DNA of 64,000 bases, taken from positions 3,559,311-3,623,310 of the forward strand of contig CM028328.1 in NCBI GenBank assembly GCA_016647705.1, written 5' to 3'. Below the pieces are notes generated by a model. That model had not been told where the DNA came from. It saw nothing but the letters and a program-made list of their open reading frames with translations, and did no database searches. Both the position numbers and the translations under genes were made by a program. Shown here one piece after another: positions 1 to 9,549 of the stretch. Origin of the DNA: Eucommia ulmoides. Taxonomy: Eukaryota > Streptophyta > Magnoliopsida > Garryales > Eucommiaceae. The first letter of the stretch is position 1; every line of letters starts with the position of its first letter.

Positions 1-121
1 TTTTTGACAGAGAAGTTATTGGTAGCCTTCACTATAGTAGATAAGTCGAAAAGTGGCAATTCTAGATCTTCCCTCGGGATTTCGTTTGAGCAATCTTGTT
101 TTGAGTCAATAACCAGATTCC
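1..121 (-). CDS. S-RLK gene, exon 3 (start of kinase region, cut by window edge)
   Basis: Third exon of the S-receptor-like kinase gene whose exons 1 and 2 lie to the right. On the minus strand a cag acceptor (122-124) is followed by an open frame that continues the phase-1 codon of exon 2. It reads the juxtamembrane motif that precedes the kinase in this family: acidic residues, then ELPLFDLSTIVKATNNFS. In known S-RLKs this leads directly into the glycine-rich ATP-binding loop. The rest of the kinase (normally four or five more exons) lies outside the window, so integrity of the catalytic core cannot be judged. Confidence 0.9.
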
Positions 122-477
122 CTGCAACATACGGGATTAAATTGACTCATCCGACAGAACTACCTTGAGCCAGATAACTAGCCTTTAAAAAATATATGAG
201 ATCTGCTGGTGAAACTCAACATGAGGCTGAAGGTATAATTTGATTAATTGGTTTATCACTTTTAGAAACAAAAATTAAGAGGCAAGTGTTTTGTAGAATA
301 ATCATTGTGATACACTTCATTTTTGGTATAATTCTAAACTGCAATTAGTGAGAAGATCCACTTTTGAAATAGTATTATAAGTTTAAGGCAGTATTTCTGG
401 AATTTGTTTCCGGAAACTAAAGAAGAAGGATTACAAAGAATTCAAGTCCAGAGGATAATCATTCATCTAGTATTTAC

Positions 478-636
478 CTTCCCTCTGCCGCTGACGATTC
501 TTCTTCCTCTTCCTAAAATACACGGTCAGGCTCAGGCCAAGCAGAAGTGCTCCAACAAAAATTGACAAGCAGACTACTATGGCTGTTCTTTTCTTCCCAT
601 TGGAGCTAAATCGATGGACAGCGACAGTAGCATGTC
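478..636 (-). CDS. S-RLK gene, exon 2 (transmembrane segment)
   Basis: A 159-bp exon bounded by an ag acceptor (637-638) and a gt donor (476-477) on the minus strand, phase 1 at both ends, so it joins exon 1 to exon 3 in frame. It encodes a short extracellular linker, one hydrophobic helix (TAIVVCLSIFVGALLLGLSL), and a basic stop-transfer stretch (RKRKKNRQRQRE) that starts the cytoplasmic side. This is the usual exon 2 of G-type lectin receptor kinases. It is too short, and lacks a start codon, to appear in a simple ORF search. Confidence 0.9.
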
Positions 637-689
637 CTATATTTAAAAGAGTTTGGTAATCATGTGAGAAATCCTAATCCAAATCTCAA

Positions 690-765
690 AAAAAAAATAA
701 AAAAATATATATATATATATATAGGAATTCAGATGTATTTCACATTAATATATATATATATATGG
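690..765. repeat. A-rich and (TA)n/(GA)n microsatellites in S-RLK intron 1
   Basis: Within the intron between exons 1 and 2 there is an A-rich run followed by two (TA)n tracts and a GAGAGAG tract. These are simple repeats with no coding content. Confidence 0.85.
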
Positions 766-997
766 AGAGAGAGAGGGAGAGAAGTGTCTTTGAAGTTGAT
801 GAGAAGAAAACAGATAACCTGTAGACCCTAACTTACCTCGCCTATTTTCATAGAGATTCATTTGCAACAAAGTTGCATATAAGGAATAAATCAAAGAGAG
901 CAGAAAAATAAAGACATAATCCAGAGGAAATGAAGTTTTGAGATTTTTTTCTTTAGAACCCATTCCTCAATTTATAGATATTTGGAGAGATAAATAC

Positions 998-2285
998 CTA
1001 ATTCAGATGAAGCAATCCTAATGAAAATATCTTGGCCAGTTTTAGACTGCTCCCTGATGTCAATGAGATCACCGAACCAGAGCAAGCAGCCACTTCCTCC
1101 ATCTCGTATATCTAAATTTGCATAAGCCATACAAGAACAGTTCTGGGAGCACATTATTTCACATTCCTTAAGGTTCATGCTCTCATTGAACCAAGAGTAC
1201 CTTGTGTCTGGCAATTTAATGTCAGAATATTTGAGAAACCCATCTCCGCCATGGCAATTCAAGGGTGTTTCCCGAACACAACCGTCTGACAAATCACCTA
1301 TCATCCAATCTTGGGGGTGTTTCGGCTTAAATTTACTCAAACACCCACAAACAATGGAGTTTCCAATGATGCAGCTACCATAAGGACCACACTGGTTGTA
1401 CATGTCACAATTATCTATTGGTGCAGTCAAATAAAGTAGCCAACTTTGGGTCCGATTAACCCACATCCAGCGTTGTACTACACCAGTCTGACTCAATATA
1501 ACCCTTGAAATAACAGAACTATTATGAAGCTGATAATCAAAGTACACTTCCTCTTTATTGAAGACAAATCGAATTGTATAAATGGAATTACTTTCCAAGT
1601 TTGGTCTCCCATTAAACCGGACACCATTCCACGGTCCAGTGCGATATTGCTCAACCGAACCTTTGAGAATAACTAACTGTGGGTATCCAGTAGGATCGCA
1701 GTGATAGGTAAATTCACCTGGACTTGGATCCTCATTGCTCTTCCAAGATGAAAGGAACACCTCTTGGCCAGTTATGAAGTTCCTTCCCAGCTTCATCCCT
1801 GGCAAAAGGGTGTCGCCCGGATGATGAAAACTCTCCCAGAGGAAATTCTCATTCACATCTTTCACCACGAGATTTCCTGTATCCATCAACTGTGCGACTG
1901 GATTTTTTACAGATCTTGAGGTATTTGAAGTCCATATGATGTTTTTGGTACCATTGAGAAGGACAAGAATACCGGGTTCTGTGACCGAGAGTACACCGGA
2001 AGAATCGGAGAGTGGGCCTTCTCTGTTGGCCACCCATACCACAGTCCAAACGGAAATCGTGTTGTACCAGATTCCCACATACCGGTTCTTCGAATTTTCC
2101 GGGCTGAAGAATCCCATCTTGAAGCTTCCATTGGCTGATAGTATTGTCTCGCCATCTTTCAGTGATCGAGTGGTTGTTATGATATCGTCAGCTTCAGACA
2201 TAATCCCTACAGAGAATAAGAAAAGAAATGATAAGAAACCTTCAATTGATTTCTTCATGCTTCTCTTCATGGTTTTTTCCACCAA
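998..2285 (-). CDS. G-type lectin S-receptor-like serine/threonine-protein kinase, exon 1 (extracellular region)
   Basis: Exon 1 of a plasma-membrane receptor kinase of the S-domain (SD1) family. It is open from ATG 2285 to a gt donor at 996-997, ending in phase 1; the frame read past the donor stops soon after. Residues 1-32 form a basic then hydrophobic signal peptide; a second Met at residue 6 could also start translation. Residues about 33-155 are a bulb-lectin domain ([29 protein letters not shown]). About 205-315 is the S-locus glycoprotein domain ([12 protein letters not shown]), followed by an EGF-like segment ([13 protein letters not shown]). About 340-425 is a PAN/apple domain with regular cysteines ([19 protein letters not shown]). 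Family members sense extracellular ligands and signal through the cytoplasmic kinase; the ligand cannot be inferred. No disabling change is visible in exons 1-3. Rearranged relatives lie at 6.9-8.7, 8.7-27.6, 41.4 and 56.4-58.6 kb. Confidence 0.95.
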
Positions 2286-3479
2286 TCCACTATTTTTTAT
2301 TAGTTTAAGTAAACAATAGGGGCTTTATGGCATAGCGGCCAGAGACAGGCAAATGAATGACTTTTCTCTGTACCAAAGACCCAAGTCTTCCAGTTCCCTT
2401 TTGGATTGGTAACTGGTGGTAGAATTGACTGTTGAATTATGTTGGCTATTTGTGAAATATCGATTTCCATAACAATCACATTGAATGTTGGCATTTGTAA
2501 AAGATGACCCCCCCCCCCCCTCCCAAAAAAAAATTTGAGAAAGCAAATAAAAAAAAAAAATCAACAGTGTTTGAAAGCTCAGAGTAAGCTTCAGAAGCAG
2601 GACCACAAAAAACACACACTGTCTAAATGGTTGATCAACATTAGCCACTAAACCCAGCTGGGATGTCAACACACTATCATCAATAACAGCCAAAAAATCA
2701 ATTCATTAAAGAAAATTGGCACCATCAATGCTCAAAACTGAAAAATGAAAATGTCAATTTCATTTTTAATTCAAGTGCATTGCCGACGCGTAGAAATTTC
2801 ACAATAATACACACATAAGCAAAATTCAGTGCCATGGTGTTAGCATCAAAACCAACTTCACATAAACAATGAAAAACTCATTAATTGTAAGAATATGTGG
2901 AATACAAAAAAAACAGTAATGAGCTGTTCTTTTTTTCTTTTCCATTTTTCAATCAGTTTGAAGTTCTTTATCAAATCATAAACTACATGCATAGATAGAA
3001 GGAAATCTATCTATCTCTCACTTTAGCCGAAGGTTTGCTACTAATTAATCAAGTCTAAATATGATTTTTAAAAGTTTGATTCCTTGTTTCCTTGCTATGA
3101 TCTCCTAGTAAAGGGTAAAAGACACAAAAATGGGACTCAATTAATTACAGCTAAATAATACATCTCACACAGAAGTAGTTAATCCACCAAAAACATTCAA
3201 AATCCTCACTCGGTTTCTACAGCATTAGCCACAAAATTCCAGTTGGAGTTGGAAGAAGAAAAATGAAAGAACAGCGGACTACCATAGCAGCTATAACTCC
3301 ATTCAAAACAGTCTAATCATCATCGTCAATGCTCAAACCCGGAAACATTTGCTCTAATTTACTTATTCGTCAATCGCATCATCAATTTCCATTCACAAAT
3401 TTTCACATCCAAATACAACTCAAATTCTATGAACTTGGCCAAAAAATCGAGCTTACGGAAACAATTTAGAACAACTGTA
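2286..3479 (-). promoter_or_regulatory. 5' flank / leader of the S-RLK gene
   Basis: Upstream of the S-RLK start codon, read on the minus strand. No clear TATA box could be assigned. The stretch is recognisably conserved with other pieces in the window: about 2300-2760 matches the plus strand at about 41375-41660, and about 3230-3480 matches 7050-7260 and 8930-9170. The part next to the gene was therefore duplicated together with the S-RLK copies. It contains a 12-C run followed by an A run near 2508-2530. The ORF of about 120 codons at 2325-2693 has no recognisable domain and is not called as a gene. Confidence 0.5.
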
Positions 3480-3647
3480 TCAGAAAATAGCTAGGGCAAC
3501 AATTTCGAACCGATCAATCACGAGTCCATGGCTCGGCATCTGATGCTCAGGAAGCCTGCGAAGTTGGACACCAGTTGTATTCTCCGATGTGTCGGAGCGG
3601 TCGCCGCTGCGACGAAATGCGTCGCCGGTTCGATTCCGGTTGTACAT
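3480..3647 (-). CDS. Conserved short ORF upstream of S-RLK (copy 1, 55 aa)
   Basis: A short ORF of unknown function about 1.2 kb upstream of the S-RLK start codon and on the same strand. It starts MYNRNRTGDAF and ends VIDRFEIVALAIF. The frame is open further upstream, to an ATG at 3779, but the three-way similarity is clearest from 3647. Two plus-strand relatives (6928-7050 and 8745-8927) keep the same frame, the same stop position and almost the same C-terminal end, and differ by length changes that are multiples of three. It could be an upstream ORF or first exon in the S-RLK transcript, or a remnant of another gene copied with the cluster. I do not recognise a domain. Confidence 0.4.
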   Translation of the reverse strand: MYNRNRTGDAFRRSGDRSDTSENTTGVQLRRLPEHQMPSHGLVIDRFEIVALAIF

Positions 3648-3779
3648 TTCCCGATCTGTTGCCGTAGCAAGCGAATTCACGGGCTGCTTCGAGGAGTGAT
3701 CAGAAGACCGGGAGGTTTTCGTTGATGAATAATGCCGAAGGGAGGAAAATTTTGTCAACCTCCCTCGAGGTTTAAGCAA

Positions 3780-4476
3780 AGGACAGCTAGTGCCCTTAAC
3801 ATTTTTAGTAACTGGTATTTTACCCCCTGTAATTTACGCAAATTACATTTTGCTCTCTTATAATATTTTAGTAAGCACGAACCGTTTATTTTTATATTTT
3901 ATAAGCACATAACCCCCCTTGGGTGATTTGCTTGTGAAATAACACACGAGAGAAAAGCAATTCGCATGAAGTACAAGGAAGCATAGTGTTATTTAACCTA
4001 TTTAAAATTTATTTTACCAGATATGGGCGATGGAAGCAACTTTTTTTTTTAAGAGAAAATTGCACCTTTTTTTAATTTTAGATTAGGATCGAACACTTTA
4101 AGGAATTCACTTGCGAGTGGATTGCAATAAGCTACGAATAGTGGAATTGCACCAAAATAAGTTGCAAACTCTATTTTTTTATCTTCCCAATCGCTTTTTG
4201 ATGAGAGTATAGTAGTTCTGATAAAAAAAAATATAAGACTTTTGAACAAGGTGGATGAAATTTTTCCAAAAATAGCATTATACCCCTGTAATTTGTCCTA
4301 ATTGCTCTCTTGTAGTATTTTGACAACTATTTTATCCCTTCATTATTTTGCAAAAAGTGCAATGATTAAGTTGTTTGTCAAGTTTGGCTGTCAAACTTAA
4401 CAAACAACTTATCTCCCTGTAGTTTAATCTACTTGCACTTTATCCCGTATAGTATTTTGGTTGCTATTTTATTTAG
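3780..4476. other. Intergenic, with a MITE-like hairpin
   Basis: No gene seen. Two related AT-rich stretches (about 3800-3880 and 4262-4465) carry the phrase 'accccctgtaattt' or close variants. Inside the second is an inverted repeat: arms 4367-4386 and 4392-4411, 20 bp with one mismatch and a 5-nt loop. This looks like a small degenerate MITE-like repeat; no target-site duplication was identified. Confidence 0.5.
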
Positions 4477-5189
4477 GAATGACAATTGAATATGAATCAA
4501 CAGGTAACTAAATCAAACCGAATTGATCGGTTTTGAAACAAATTAGGAGATTAATTTTGATTATGATTTTGGTTTTATAATTACCAAAGCAACTTTGATT
4601 TTGGTTTTTGGGATAGTAACCCCGTAACTGGTATTTTAGATTTATGTTTCTATCACAATACTTGATGATGCAGTGGATACAAAATAGTCGTGTGTTATAC
4701 AGCTGAGAAACATCTTATGGTATAATAGTGCACATTCTCTTTATACATTTCATGGTTATTAAGATTTTTAAGTAATGTATGAGAATGAATTGTGAGTAAG
4801 ATACAACTGAGATAGATATTTAGAGACCTTCATGCATATTGGGATGAAATTCACACGAATTGTAATATTTCGAAAATTTATATTTTGAAAATATTATTTT
4901 ATAAAAGTTTAATATTGTTTGGTTGTTTTGTATATTATAAAAATTTAAGATATAATAATATTTTATAATTCTTGGGGGTTAAGCATTAATTTTAAATTGA
5001 TTTTTAAATTTTTTGGAACTAGTGTGTTATTTAAAATATAATTTTAAGAGTTTTGGGATATAATTAATATTTTTATTTTATTTTAAGAGGGATAAAAAAT
5101 GTAAATAATAAAAATAATAATATATGTTGTCTTTATGTGTAAATATATATATATATAGAGAGAGAGGGGGGGATTAACAAGTGTTATGT

Positions 5190-5236
<47 letters not shown>

Positions 5237-6290
5237 ACAATGATAATGCTAAATCTCTATATAGGCATGTATAGTTAATAAAGGATGGAGGATTAGAATG
5301 TTTTAATATGGGAGATTTTATAAATATCATGCTTCAGATATTTGAGACATTTTTCATTTTGATCTCAAAAAGTTGTTCTGAAAAATATTTCAGTTCGGAT
5401 TTTGGTTCGGATTTGAAAAGTTGTTTTGAAAAATATTTCGGTTTGGATTTGGGGTAAAATTTATAACTTTTTTAATACTTGTATTTAATCTTTTTCTCTT
5501 CATTATGTAATTCATGCTAAAACTGTTAATTTTTAATTGTTAGTTTTCATGAAATATTTAGAATTATTATATAAAAATTATGTGGAAAACATATTTATGT
5601 GTTTATTTGTAAATTGATTAAATGCAAGTAGTAAAAGGGTTAAAAAAATTTACTGAACTCTGACTCACAATCCCACAGTTTTTATTGCAGGACCGATGAA
5701 AATAGAACTGCGCTAGAAATTATATTTGAATTTCTATTTGTAATAATTGTATTTATTATTTATCATTGAAAAATTAACTCGATAAATTGAGTATAAATAT
5801 TGTCATTATATTGTAAAATTTCTCGGTTTTACAAGTAATAAAATTTTAGTATTAATACTCTAAAGAGATAAACCGAGTGGAAAAACCGGGTCGTTACGTA
5901 TACACAAAATAAAAATAAACAATAGGTAATCATCACAATATGCGTCTCCAAATATCTATCTCAACTATATCATACTCAAAAATCATTTTCACACATTACT
6001 ACAAAAATATTAATAACTATAAAGTGTAGGCGAAGTATATGCACTATTATACCGTAAGATGTTCTTACTTGTTTAACGCACGACTATTCTGTATCCACTT
6101 CATCATCAAGTATTTGTGGCATAATTATAAATCTAAAATACCAGTTGCGCGGTCACTATCTCAAAATCAAAACTAAAATAGAAAATATTTTTCAATTCCG
6201 AAACCAAAAAATGTAACGAAAACCATTTACTTTGTTTCAAACCAAACCGTTTGATTTGATTACCCATTGGTTCGGGTTAAATTGTCATTC
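4477..6290. mobile_element. Foldback-type element with about 360-bp inverted arms
   Basis: The segments 4477-4855 and 5935-6290 are inverted copies of each other by eye. Both arms carry gaatgacaatt at the outer end, then nucleotides related to 'aaccgattggttttgaaac', then 'ggtattttagatttat', 'gatgatgcagtggatac' and 'gagatagatatttggaga' in the same order. The middle (about 4860-5930) is AT-rich with a (TTA)n run and no ORF. This is the architecture of a non-autonomous DNA transposon with long terminal inverted repeats (foldback or Mutator-like MITE). A clear target-site duplication was not found. A related arm fragment lies in an intron of the kinase pseudogene (57478-57625). Confidence 0.7.
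5191..5236. repeat. (TTA)n microsatellite
   Basis: Run of TAA/TTA trinucleotides in the central part of the foldback element. Confidence 0.95.
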
Positions 6291-6869
6291 AGCTTTACTA
6301 ATTGCCATAAAGATTGGCACTGTAGGTCAACGTAAAGTAGATTGGGCACTCATTTTAGTGTTTTGGAAGCTCATATGACTACCATTTTTTTTAATCGTTT
6401 CATGCTACCGGTGTGCAAAAGCGCACTTCTGTTTCCCCCTTGACTTAATTATACTAACAAGAGGTCCCATGGTTCCTACGCCGCCACATTTCTTGATTTT
6501 TTTATTTTGGTATATAAAATTAGATACTCTCAAAATAAAAAATAAAAAAAAAAAAACACAAAAAAGAACAAAAATAAACATAAAAAAATAGAAAAAATTG
6601 AAATATAAAATTTAAAAATGAAATATGGAAAAATAAAAAGCAAAACAAAAAATTAGAAAAGACATATTGAAAATAAAAAGTACAATATTTTGAAAGTATA
6701 AGGGTAATTTTGTCAACAACGTCAGCAAATTCCAACTATGTTTGGACTTTATTGAAAATTATAAGGGGTGCTAAATGTATTAATATGATATTTCCAAGGG
6801 TGTGTTTGGCGAATTGGCGCGTAAACGCACAATAACTTTTCCCGATATTTGGTGAATTGGTGCTCTTGC
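6291..6869. other. Intergenic, A-rich
   Basis: No gene seen. Around 6530-6690 is a long A-rich low-complexity tract. Its minus-strand ORFs are low-complexity Phe-rich translations and are not believed. Confidence 0.6.
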
Positions 6870-6927
6870 AGTATTCATCGGCAACCTCGAACCTTCTCGT
6901 GAGTTCACAATGCTACAGCAGCAGATA

Positions 6928-7050
6928 ATGTACAACCAGAAGCCAACCGTCGACGGATGCCGTCGCAACAGAGGCAAATTTCACAAGCTTCCTGAGGATC
7001 ATGAGCTCGTAATTGATCGGTTTGAAATTGTTGCCCTAGCCATTCTCTGA
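6928..7050 (+). CDS. Conserved short ORF (copy 2, 40 aa, unit A)
   Basis: Relative of the short ORF at 3480-3647. It starts MYNQKPTVDGCRRNRGK and ends ELVIDRFEIVALAIL. Compared with copy 3 it lacks about 11 codons in the middle and about 4 codons nearer the end, both as in-frame changes. It lies upstream of the unit A S-RLK remnant, as copy 1 lies upstream of the live S-RLK. Function unknown; it may be an upstream ORF or a fossil. Confidence 0.35.
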   Translation: MYNQKPTVDGCRRNRGKFHKLPEDHELVIDRFEIVALAIL

Positions 7051-7394
7051 TACAGTTCAAGTGTTCTTAAATTTGTTTCCGTCAACTCGAATTTATGGCT
7101 AACTTCATGGAAATCGAGTTTTATTTCTATTACGAAAATTTATGAATGAAAATTAACGGAGCTGATTAGACCGTCTTGAATGGAATTATGCCGCTATCGA
7201 TGGTAGTTTGTTGTTCTATTCCTTTTCTTCTTACAACTGGATTTTTGTGGCTAATGTTTTAGAAACTGAGTGGGACTTCAGAGTCCAGTTTTGTTTCTAT
7301 TACGCCTTGAATGGCACCTTCAATGCATTGATCAAACTTGAAGAGAAGCTTGATTTGGAGGTTTCTCATCATTTATTTTCTTTTACTGTGTCCA

Positions 7395-7690
7395 GTGCAG
7401 AAGATTCATAACAACTGACGGATCCATTGGAGATGGCAAATCGATGATTTGAATAATCGGAATCCGACTGACACCAATTAACCTTGCATGAAGCTGGGAA
7501 GGAACTTCACTACTGGTTGAGACAAATGAAGATCCAAGTCCAGGTGAATTTGCCTATCACTGTGATCCTTACAAATGGTTTAAGAAAAAGGATCGGTCGA
7601 GCAGCATGGTTATGGACCATGGAATGGTGGCTGGTCTAGCGGGACCCAAATCTCACATGTAAGTTCTGCATATTCACTAGTATTGTTGTC
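7395..7690 (+). pseudogene. S-RLK extracellular-domain remnant A
   Basis: Relic of an S-RLK exon 1. Around 7400-7450 the start of the bulb-lectin domain is recognisable but broken by stops. At 7487-7680 the sequence matches the S-locus-glycoprotein region of the left-edge gene at DNA level: 'aagctgggaaggaacttca', 'gatccaagtccaggtgaattt', 'tatcactgtgatcc', then 'ggaccatggaatggt' (GPWNG). In-frame stops and deletions remove most of both domains, and no start codon or continuous frame remains. The sequence continues with a gtaagt that may be fortuitous. It is noncoding now. Confidence 0.85.
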
Positions 7691-7769
7691 AATAGAGAGC
7701 TGCATTGCATACGATATAATTAAAAAGGTGGTTTGTTTCAATGAAGTCTCCCTTACTTGATAAAGAAAT

Positions 7770-8159
7770 TGTTGAATCCCACAAGCGAGTTACCTGATAT
7801 ATAAAGTCTAGAGCAATCCTCAGGCGTGTTTTGAGAGTGAGTTGGTATGTCAGGACTCTTGTATGATGTTGGGTGTGTTGAATCCCACATCGATGTTGGG
7901 CTCCCCGATGTCCGTTTGTAGTGTTTTGTCAAAAGTCCCCCATGCGTGTGAGGGAGCATGTTGAATCCCACATTGATGTTGGGTCTTCTCTTGATATCCG
8001 TTCGTAGTGGTTTGTCAAAAATCCATCATGCGCGTGAGGGGCGTGTTAAATCCTACATGGCTTGTATTATCTGATCCTGAATTATATATAAAGTTTAGGA
8101 CAATTTCTCATCTTACAAAGAGTCTTTTGAGAGTGAGTTAGGCCCGTTGGATTCATACG
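7770..8159 (+). mobile_element. TRIM retrotransposon 1 (390 bp) with TSD gaaat
   Basis: Terminal-repeat-in-miniature type element: short LTR-like ends beginning TGTTGAATCCCACA or TGTTAAATCCTACA, and a short internal part with repeated 'ttgaatcccacattgatgttggg' phrases and purine-rich gcgtgaggggcg before the right repeat (about 8044-8159). The left repeat (about 7770-7852) is shortened. gaaat flanks it on both sides (7765-7769 and 8160-8164). The paralogous position in unit B (about 27287-27312) reads 'gataaaaaaataaatactg' without the element, so that copy preserves the empty site. No protein is encoded, as expected for TRIMs. Confidence 0.8.
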
Positions 8160-8744
8160 GAAATAAATACTGACAGATCTTTTTATGATTTTGAGCATGG
8201 AAATCCTTATATTGCCAAATAATTTTTATTTTCTTCTCATGGGCCAAACTCTTATGTTAGCTTCCTTGATTGCATGGGCATTTGGGCATCTTACAGGATA
8301 GCGATTTCTTGTCATTGATCAATTAAGTTGCGGACAAGTGCCAGTGGTCAATTAGTCTTGTAATTCTTCCTTGATCGTGTTTATAGAAAAGGTATGGGTA
8401 CTTGACCTTCTGTGCTGTTTTCGTGATAAACATATCCATGGGCTTGTTGCAAGCTCTCTGATTCAATAATTTGGACAGAAAATTTAATGCAAAAGTTGGG
8501 TTGTTATTTGATTCGCAATTAGTGGAGAATGGGCAATGTTTTATATGTAATTAGTTTTCATGATATACACATCACTGCCAAGTTGCCAACTTCCTGATGC
8601 AATGGCTGGAATTATGGTTGGTGTCACAATCTAATTTCGAACCTGAAATTTTTGCACTTGTGATGGCCTAATTGCCCACTAACTAGTCAGCCACGCCCAC
8701 TGTTCCGAGAAAACAACAATGTCAAGACAACCCAATGTACGCAC

Positions 8745-8927
8745 ATGCACCAGAAACAATATGAAAACCGGAAGCCATTCGTCGACGGATGTCATCGCAA
8801 TAGAGACCGCTCTAGCATATCGGAGAATACAACGGGTGTCCAAGTTCATAAGCTTCCTGAGAATCAAATGCCGATTCATGAACTCATAATTGATCGGTTT
8901 GAAATTGTTGCCCTAGCCATTCTCTGA
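8745..8927 (+). CDS. Conserved short ORF (copy 3, 60 aa, unit B)
   Basis: Third copy of the short ORF, starting MHQKQYENRKPFVDG and ending ELIIDRFEIVALAIL. It shares SENTTGVQ, LPENQMP and the C-terminal end with copy 1. An upstream Met (8745) is used here because the frame is open, but the start aligned with copies 1 and 2 is the YENRKP segment. Unknown function; it lies about 0.3 kb before the TRIM that interrupts unit B. Confidence 0.35.
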   Translation: MHQKQYENRKPFVDGCHRNRDRSSISENTTGVQVHKLPENQMPIHELIIDRFEIVALAIL

Positions 8928-9365
8928 TATAGTTCAAGTGTTCTTAAATTTGTTTCCATAAATTCGAATTTATGGCTAACTTCATGGAAATCGAATTGCA
9001 ACTCGTAATTGATTGGTTTTATGAAAAATTATGACTAAAAATTGAGTTGCTGATTAGACTGTCTTGAATGGAATTATGATGCTATCGATGGTAGTTTGTT
9101 GCTCTATTCCTTTTATTCTTACAACTGGATTTTTGTGGCTAATGTGGCTAATGTCGTAGAAACTGAGTGGGACTTGAGTGTGTTTGGTGAATTAACTACT
9201 TCACTATATAGTCAGGATTAAATCCCGTGTAACGTGATCCTAGTTGATATATAAGTCTAGGGGTAATCCTTCGGCGTCTTTTGAGAGTGAGTGAGAGCCT
9301 ATTGGGTTGCAACATTGTATGACATACTTTGTTTGATTTTGGGGGCGTTGAATACCCCGTCAATG

Positions 9366-9537
9366 TGTTAAATAAGGTTTGATTGTATGTGATTACACTT
9401 TCCTAAATTAGAATATGTGATTAAGGAAATAATTAGTGTAATGGCTTCATTCTAGGGATGCCCTAGAATCCCGCTCGCTATATATGTTTGTACCATTCAA
9501 GAGATCAATATGAAAAATTGAGGATACTTTTTCAAGA
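9366..9537 (+). repeat. copia 1, 5' LTR
   Basis: 172 bp, starting TGTTAAATAAGG and ending TTTTTCAAGA, matched by 26263-26434. It does not end in the usual CA; the TSD position fixes this boundary. Confidence 0.9.
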
Positions 9538-9549
9538 TGGCATTAGAGC
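9538..9549 (+). other. copia 1 primer-binding site
   Basis: tggcattagagc directly after the 5' LTR resembles the initiator-tRNA-Met complement typical of Ty1/copia elements (tggtatcagagc) with two mismatches. Confidence 0.75.

Larger units (their letters stand above)
6870..8764 (+). repeat. Tandem duplication, unit A (decayed S-RLK 5' region)
   Basis: Unit A runs from 'tattcatcggcaacctcg' to 'cagaaacaatatgaaaac'. The same order of sequences begins again at about 8765 (unit B) and, once inserted elements are skipped, ends at about 27565 with the same phrase. Shared blocks include the short ORF, the 'ctggatttttgtggctaatg' block, a lectin / S-locus-glycoprotein remnant, the 'gattttgagcatggaaatc' block, and the terminal 'aacaacaatgtcaagacaacccaatgtac' block. 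Unit A carries about 350 bp (about 8200-8545) that unit B lacks. Confidence 0.8.

Noticed and set aside
1177-2319. Plus-strand and alternative minus-strand ORFs of 62-127 codons within S-RLK exon 1
   Set aside because: They overlap the strongly supported minus-strand exon in other frames and have no domain of their own.
2325-2693. 122-codon minus-strand ORF upstream of the S-RLK
   Set aside because: It contains low-complexity poly-G/poly-T translation, and the matching fragment at 41.4 kb does not keep the frame.
6520-6735. 71-codon Phe-rich minus-strand ORF
   Set aside because: It is a translation of an A-rich low-complexity tract.
9366-9537. The copia 1 LTR ending at the nearest CA (9534)
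   Set aside because: The TSD caatg on the right begins after aaga, and the primer site begins right after the same aaga on the left, so 9537 fits better.
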